From contig JAQPZY010001332.1 in assembly GCA_029931535.1 (NCBI GenBank), positions 806,001 through 870,000 on the forward strand: a stretch of DNA of 64,000 bases, read 5' to 3'. The first letter of the stretch is position 1, and each line of letters starts with the position of its first letter. Positions 59,346-64,000 of this stretch are shown piece by piece. The notes under the pieces are model-generated. The model was not told the origin of the DNA, ran no database searches, and saw only the letters and a list, made by a program, of their open reading frames with translations. Position numbers and translations under genes: made by a program. This stretch comes from Margaritifera margaritifera (lineage: Eukaryota > Mollusca > Bivalvia > Unionida > Margaritiferidae).

Positions 59346-61007
59346 TGGTCTAACAGCAGAATTACAATATCAAGAGGATTCAAAATAATTCACTATTTAA
59401 AAGTAATATTTGTGCCACGATTTGAATTGTTGAGCATTGACTGCAAAATAATATTTATTATCAAAAGTATTATCCATATTCTTAAGAAAACAAACATACA
59501 CACTCTTTTTTAAATTAGTAAATTGTTCTATGCATGGAGGATAGCCTGCTAATCAAGGTAAGTGGTTTGTAAACACAGGCATGTGAATAAATAGGACAAG
59601 TGATCATGAACATCAATTCTGGTTCAAAAGCATGGTAAAGCATGTTTTCAATATTTACTGACTAAAAACTTGCTTCTTATGCCTTATGTTCGTTAGTGTT
59701 CCACAGTTATTTCAATAATCATTTCATCACATCTGTGAAACTTATGGGATCATACTTCAGTTTTATATTGTTTGGTCAGAAACTGGGACACTCTAGAACA
59801 CACAGCTCTCCAAAAGAGATGTATCTGACAGATAATTTGTTCATTTTTTAGCAATACCACAAATTTCATGCATAATATAGAGAGCAATATCAAATTTCTG
59901 ACCAATGAAGTTCATATGCATAAGCAAATGTGGAAACAATGCAGTAGTTTTCCAACAAGAGGCCCAATTGGGCCTGAGATTACTAACCAAGCTGACATCT
60001 GCCTAACAGACAAATGCATGAGCAGTTGGCAAAGAAATTCTGGGTCATTTTAATAACAGCAGCTACAGTACAGCTCACGCAAATTTTCAAAACCCCACAC
60101 ATTGCGATGGTGGTGGAGAGCGAGTGGAGAGGATTAAGAAAAAAAACTCCACCTCTCCATGTGTCCTGATGGAGTTGCCGCTGCATCTTGTGGAAAATAG
60201 CTCTGCACACCATGCTTTCTCGCGGATTCGCGTCTGATGACCACCACAGAGTGGATGTGGTCTCAATAATATGGGCACAGTTTACTGTTTATAACCCCTG
60301 CAAGCATTCTCTAAAGAGGTTCAGAGAGAGAGAGAGAGAGAGAGGCACCAATTTATCTACATCATTATCTCTTTCGGGAGCAATTTGTTTACTTTTTGAT
60401 ACTGAAAAAAATGTGATTATTCAGTTAATTACAAACATTTCCTAGTTCTAACAAAGATAATGTATAATACATAGTGCCAAATCAAATTTTATATAATATA
60501 AACATAATTACAATGCCTCACAAACTGTATTAATACTACATTTTGCGCAATGAATCCAATTATTTGTTTCCTATACTTTTTTAATGATCATATGAAGTCA
60601 GTGATATTGTACTCCCTGCAGAGAAATGAACGATAAATGTCAAACACATTAATAAAATCGCATTCATACCTAACTGAAGTGAAACAAAATCACACAAGTT
60701 CTGATGGTTACCCCATGCATGAGTTCTCATTAACATAATGTACGATTTCTTCTGACATCCAACCACAGCATTATAGAGGGCTAATTGAAACTTGAGAAAG
60801 CATAGTTCTGGCGGTTGCTGCATGAACATGCAAAAGCAAAAATTATTGCTAAAAAAAGCATTATTACAATTTTGTATCTTTATTTTAATTTAAACAGTAC
60901 TATTTTGTATTAATTATCAAAGTAGCATTTTTTTAATCACAAATGGTTGCAAAAAGTCATCCTAGATAGATGTAGGTTGACACATACATTTTTCGAAGAT
61001 AAATGCT

Positions 61008-61150
61008 TATGTGCAAACTAATAACCTAGCACAACAGAAGCCATCAACACGGTTTGTTTTCTTTGCTACTGAGGTGTTAATTTCATGTGCGAACTGATAA
61101 CCTAAAAGCACAACAACAGATCTTCTGCATGTTTGTTTTCTTTGCCATTA
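61008..61150. repeat. Tandem duplication of about 72-75 bases
   Basis: The segment TATGTGCAAACTAATAACCT ... GTTTGTTTTCTTTGC at about 61010-61065 recurs as CATGTGCGAACTGATAACCT ... GTTTGTTTTCTTTGCC at about 61084-61146, with several substitutions and a small indel. Confidence 0.75.
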
Positions 61151-62249
61151 TGTTCACAATAAACAACGTACTCAGAGATAAGTGAATCATAATGTATAAC
61201 CACAGGCTATTACATTGTTTAATTCTCGTAAAAGAAAAAACAGTGATAGAAAGAAAAAGTTGTGAACTAATCAATACAGCTATACTTTGTTAATTTATTT
61301 GTTGATTGTCTTCCATTCCTTGCATCAGTCAGATTAGTTGTTTAAAAAGGGACAATGGTCTTGCTTTGAACTACTTACAAAGATGTAATTCGACCTTTTG
61401 TTATTAACAATGAGACCTACTGCACTCTATCATTCGGCTCCCTTTCTGTAGAACTACCTTGTATCAAAATTAATTCCTGCCTTTTACAATTTACCAACAG
61501 AAATTATAAGTAACTGATCTATACAAAATCTCAAAACTTACTTGAACCGGGATAAACATATACCCATTTATTGTAAGTAAATACCGTACATCAATTATAT
61601 ACCTGTATATTTATATCACCAAGTAAACTTGAGCATCAGATGAAATTGATGTTATACTTTTTTCTTTTTCTGTTCATTTTCCTACTGCATACTATATATA
61701 ATGCAGAAAAATGAGATGAACCTGTTCCAAAGCATTTCTAGATCATTAACTGTTTTTAGTAAAGTTCCTCTCTTCTCTCTCTCTCTCATAAAATATGGAA
61801 TACAAATCACTACTGTGCAAGTTATCGTAATCAGTTGCCCTTAACATTAAAAACAATTTTTTTTTACATGCTTTGGTAACAGTATAAGTGTTCCCTGATT
61901 GCCTAGCTTTCTTCAATTAGTGGCCTCATCATTCACACCAAGTCAAAAAGATGTTCCTGCCATGAAAGTTTTTCATGATTCTGTTTATGTTTTGAAGAGT
62001 TTTTAACCAATGTGAGTTTCAAAAATAATGTTAACATGCTTATTAATGTTAATCAAATTTTACTTTTTCTATGCTTGACACCAACATTTGTAGGCAATCT
62101 TCAGAACTAAATTATAAAAAATCCACCGATTATATATCTACACATACAGAAACTGAAATCTGGAAAAGTTCACAAGTGGTAAGAAAAGAAATACCATAAT
62201 AGACATTATAGCATCATGGAGGAAAAAGAAAGAAAGAAATTTTCCCACC

Positions 62250-62345
62250 AGTGGGCTCAAACTGACGACCTTGTGCTCCAAAGTCAAATGTGTGTGTGTG
62301 TGAATCTCACACTTTATTCACTCAGCCACAGTAACTGTAGCTGTA
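62250..62345 (-). mobile_element. tRNA-derived SINE-like fragment
   Basis: The minus strand from about 62342 reads CAGTTACTGTGGCTGAGTGA, then ATAAAGTGTGAGATTCACAC, then AAGGTCGTCAGTTTGAGCCC. TGGCTGAGTGAATAAAG resembles a class II tRNA A box, and TCAGTTTGAGCCC a B box. A CA repeat is inserted between them. It is similar in kind to the SINE at 38760-38955. Confidence 0.5.
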
Positions 62346-62799
62346 AAGCAATATACCACATACAGCAACATGCCAAACACTATTCAAAGAAATTATAGTT
62401 TACATTTTTTTTCTCTCATTAACCAAATGCTCCAACAGTCACAAACAGGTAACTGCATACTTTAATATCTGCATCAAAATAATTATAAGAAATAGATCAA
62501 TATTATGATTAGATTATTGACATATCATTTCCATATGATTTACTATTTTTTCTATGATAATAAAAAATTTTGTTTTTATATTTTCCCTTTACAAAAATGA
62601 GCAAATAATAGGATATATACGTGGAGACAATACATCCATTCAGAATGCCTTAAATTTGTTTGAAATTAAAATCTCTGAACATCTGAGATTTTAGTTTTCC
62701 ACATTATTATTTATTTCAGCAATAAGTTGAGTTCAGATTAATTACAAACAATTGTATTATATGCGCTGTGTTGCAAGATTAATTGGGAGAATAAAGTTT

Positions 62800-62920
62800 T
62801 TATATGGTTTATTTTATATACCGCTAGAAACAAGTTTTACGCAAAAATACAACAACTTGACCACATTGCGTTTCTCACTCCATATTACAAGTCCAAAATT
62901 CGTTTTTTCCACAAACAACA
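62800..62920. repeat. Direct repeat, first member
   Basis: TTTATTTTATATACCGCTAG, then AAACAAGTTTTACGC, is shared with 63885-64000 (TTTGCTTTATATACCGCTAG, then AAACCAGTTTTACGC). Similarity continues in a weaker form through CGTTTCTC and AAATTCG. The copies are about 1.09 kb apart and in the same orientation. Confidence 0.75.
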
Positions 62921-63884
62921 AAAAGATTTTCATTCAGAAGTTAATACTTCTTTTGAAACATCAGGGCTAAAAAAAAAGATTGAAGCTCAACACCTTCCTG
63001 AATGGCCATTGTTAACAAGCGTAGCAACTGACTTCAAAGTAAAATTGTCACACTTCTGCTGGTGCTTGATGATAGATTCACGAAAAAAGTGACGAAGAAA
63101 GTAACCTTTGTCATAAAAATCACTTCGTTTATGGCATAAACAGCCACTGAAAGAGAGCAGCCTTCAATACCGTGTAGACGAATTTGGCACATTTAAAAAT
63201 TATCATGCTCTCAAATAATCAGTCATTTTCTAAGTCTACAGATAAAGGTATTTGTATCCTACTTTCAATAATTTCTTTAAACAAGGTTTTGGAAACAGTG
63301 TAGATATTAAAGGGAAACTATGACAAATTAATAACTAGTACAAGAAGCTCTTTTATGAAATATTATTGATTGAGAAAACACACTGAAGTTACCGCTTGAT
63401 GCAGAACAATACATGTATGTACATGTAAAGTATCAAAGACTCACCCACTAAAGCACATTCACATACAGTTGGTAGTCTTTCGCCTACTAAGAAGTATTTA
63501 TATACGTATATGGATATGGGTACGTGTATAAAAGTAATCCAGGGGCAGGGTTGACATGCTAATTGTTTATCTAATGCTCTTACATCCACATCTTTTGAGC
63601 GCTAGCATTACAGGATGTTATCCCAGCTTAAGTGGCTTCATTAAACAGAAGTGTTTTCATAACAATATTCCCATGATATGCTTGAATTCTGACTTAAGTA
63701 ATTGACCTTCTACTCTATGTGTTACTGGGGGTGGGGGTGTGATAGGATTTAGCTTTATCAAAATTACACTTGTTGCGATTTTTAGAAAATAAAATATTAA
63801 TAATTTTAGATGTGAATCAGGACCATTGCAGCTTGTTACATTTAAATGCTTGGTCCCTTATCCGGAAAATAAAAATACTATATA

Positions 63885-64000
63885 TAGTTTGCTTTATATA
63901 CCGCTAGAAACCAGTTTTACGCGATAATATCAAAACGTAACGGCTAAACGTTTCTCTGTCTAAATTCGCTCTTCACAAACTAATATCTTCTTAGTTTAAA
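63885..64000. repeat. Direct repeat, second member
   Basis: Counterpart of 62800-62920, running to the window edge, with the same TATATACCGCTAGAAAC and AGTTTTACGC words. It could be a terminal repeat of an element, or a local duplication. Confidence 0.75.

Larger units (their letters stand above)
58352..64000. other. Partial upstream intron of the receptor PTP gene
   Basis: I found no further exon here. It contains the CATTATAAGGTGG tandem repeat (58985-59345), a repeat start AACAAGAGGCCCAATTGGGC (59957), a CpG-richer patch of unknown nature (about 60080-60260), a (GA)n run (60319-60342), a duplicated segment (61008-61150), a SINE-like block (62250-62345) and a pair of related direct segments (62800-62920 and 63885-64000). 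Confidence 0.5.

Noticed and set aside
60080..60300. CpG-richer block with overlapping frames on both strands (HPLCGGHQTRIREKAWCAELF-like)
   Set aside because: It looks unlike its AT-rich surroundings, but I found no domain, no convincing splice sites in the receptor's phase, and no paired repeat. Left unassigned.
60581..60829. Possible additional upstream PTP exon on the minus strand ending TTCAGTTAG|GTATGA
   Set aside because: No fibronectin-like pattern, weak acceptor, and it would place a stop-like TAG at the junction in two frames.

Overview
This is an AT-rich animal genomic window, most likely from a mollusc and probably a bivalve. I infer this from long introns, many short tandem and fold-back repeats, interspersed repeats with internal units of about 140 bases carrying TGACCTTTGACC-type motifs, and remnants of DIRS, non-LTR, pogo/Tc2 and SINE elements. 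Nothing in it is prokaryotic. Nearly all open frames of 60-130 codons are chance or repeat-derived.

The only clear host gene is one receptor-type protein tyrosine phosphatase on the minus strand, spread over the whole window and open at both ends. I read ten exons with consensus splice sites and compatible phases. In transcript order they are 58351-58208 and 47057-46944 (last part of the ectodomain), 33774-33679 (small hydrophobic exon, probably a cassette), 31038-30930 (transmembrane segment), 25794-25699 (juxtamembrane), and 20172-20091, 16951-16861, 12774-12695, 1690-1556 and 927-802 (N-terminal two thirds of the first phosphatase domain). The signal peptide, most fibronectin-III repeats, the WPD loop and the catalytic Cys loop lie outside the window. 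The phosphatase domain looks most like the R3 receptor PTP group.

The introns are a repeat archive. At 0-12 kb there are nuclear-receptor-motif repeats, a 50-base minisatellite, double-hairpin MITEs and a 30-base minisatellite array. At 13-25 kb there is an (AAT)n tract and two large inverted repeats on either side of the 20.1 kb exon; the larger has arms of about 1.1 kb and is split by a dead non-LTR retrotransposon. At 26-34 kb there is a pogo/Tigger remnant flanked by TA and more tandem-unit repeats. At 38-46.4 kb there are a tRNA-derived SINE, a decayed DIRS-type retroelement and a nearly full-length but dead pogo/Tc2-like transposon. That transposon's terminal inverted repeats match those of the four MITEs.

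The most unusual block is 47.18-52.95 kb. Two arrays of a palindromic GTTCATGAAC motif flank a divergent pair of decayed, intron-containing genes. The plus-strand gene looks like a BEN-domain protein. The minus-strand gene encodes an acidic, Cys-containing protein that I do not recognise. I read the block as one mobile element or cargo unit of a kind I cannot assign. All calls were made by eye, without database searches.
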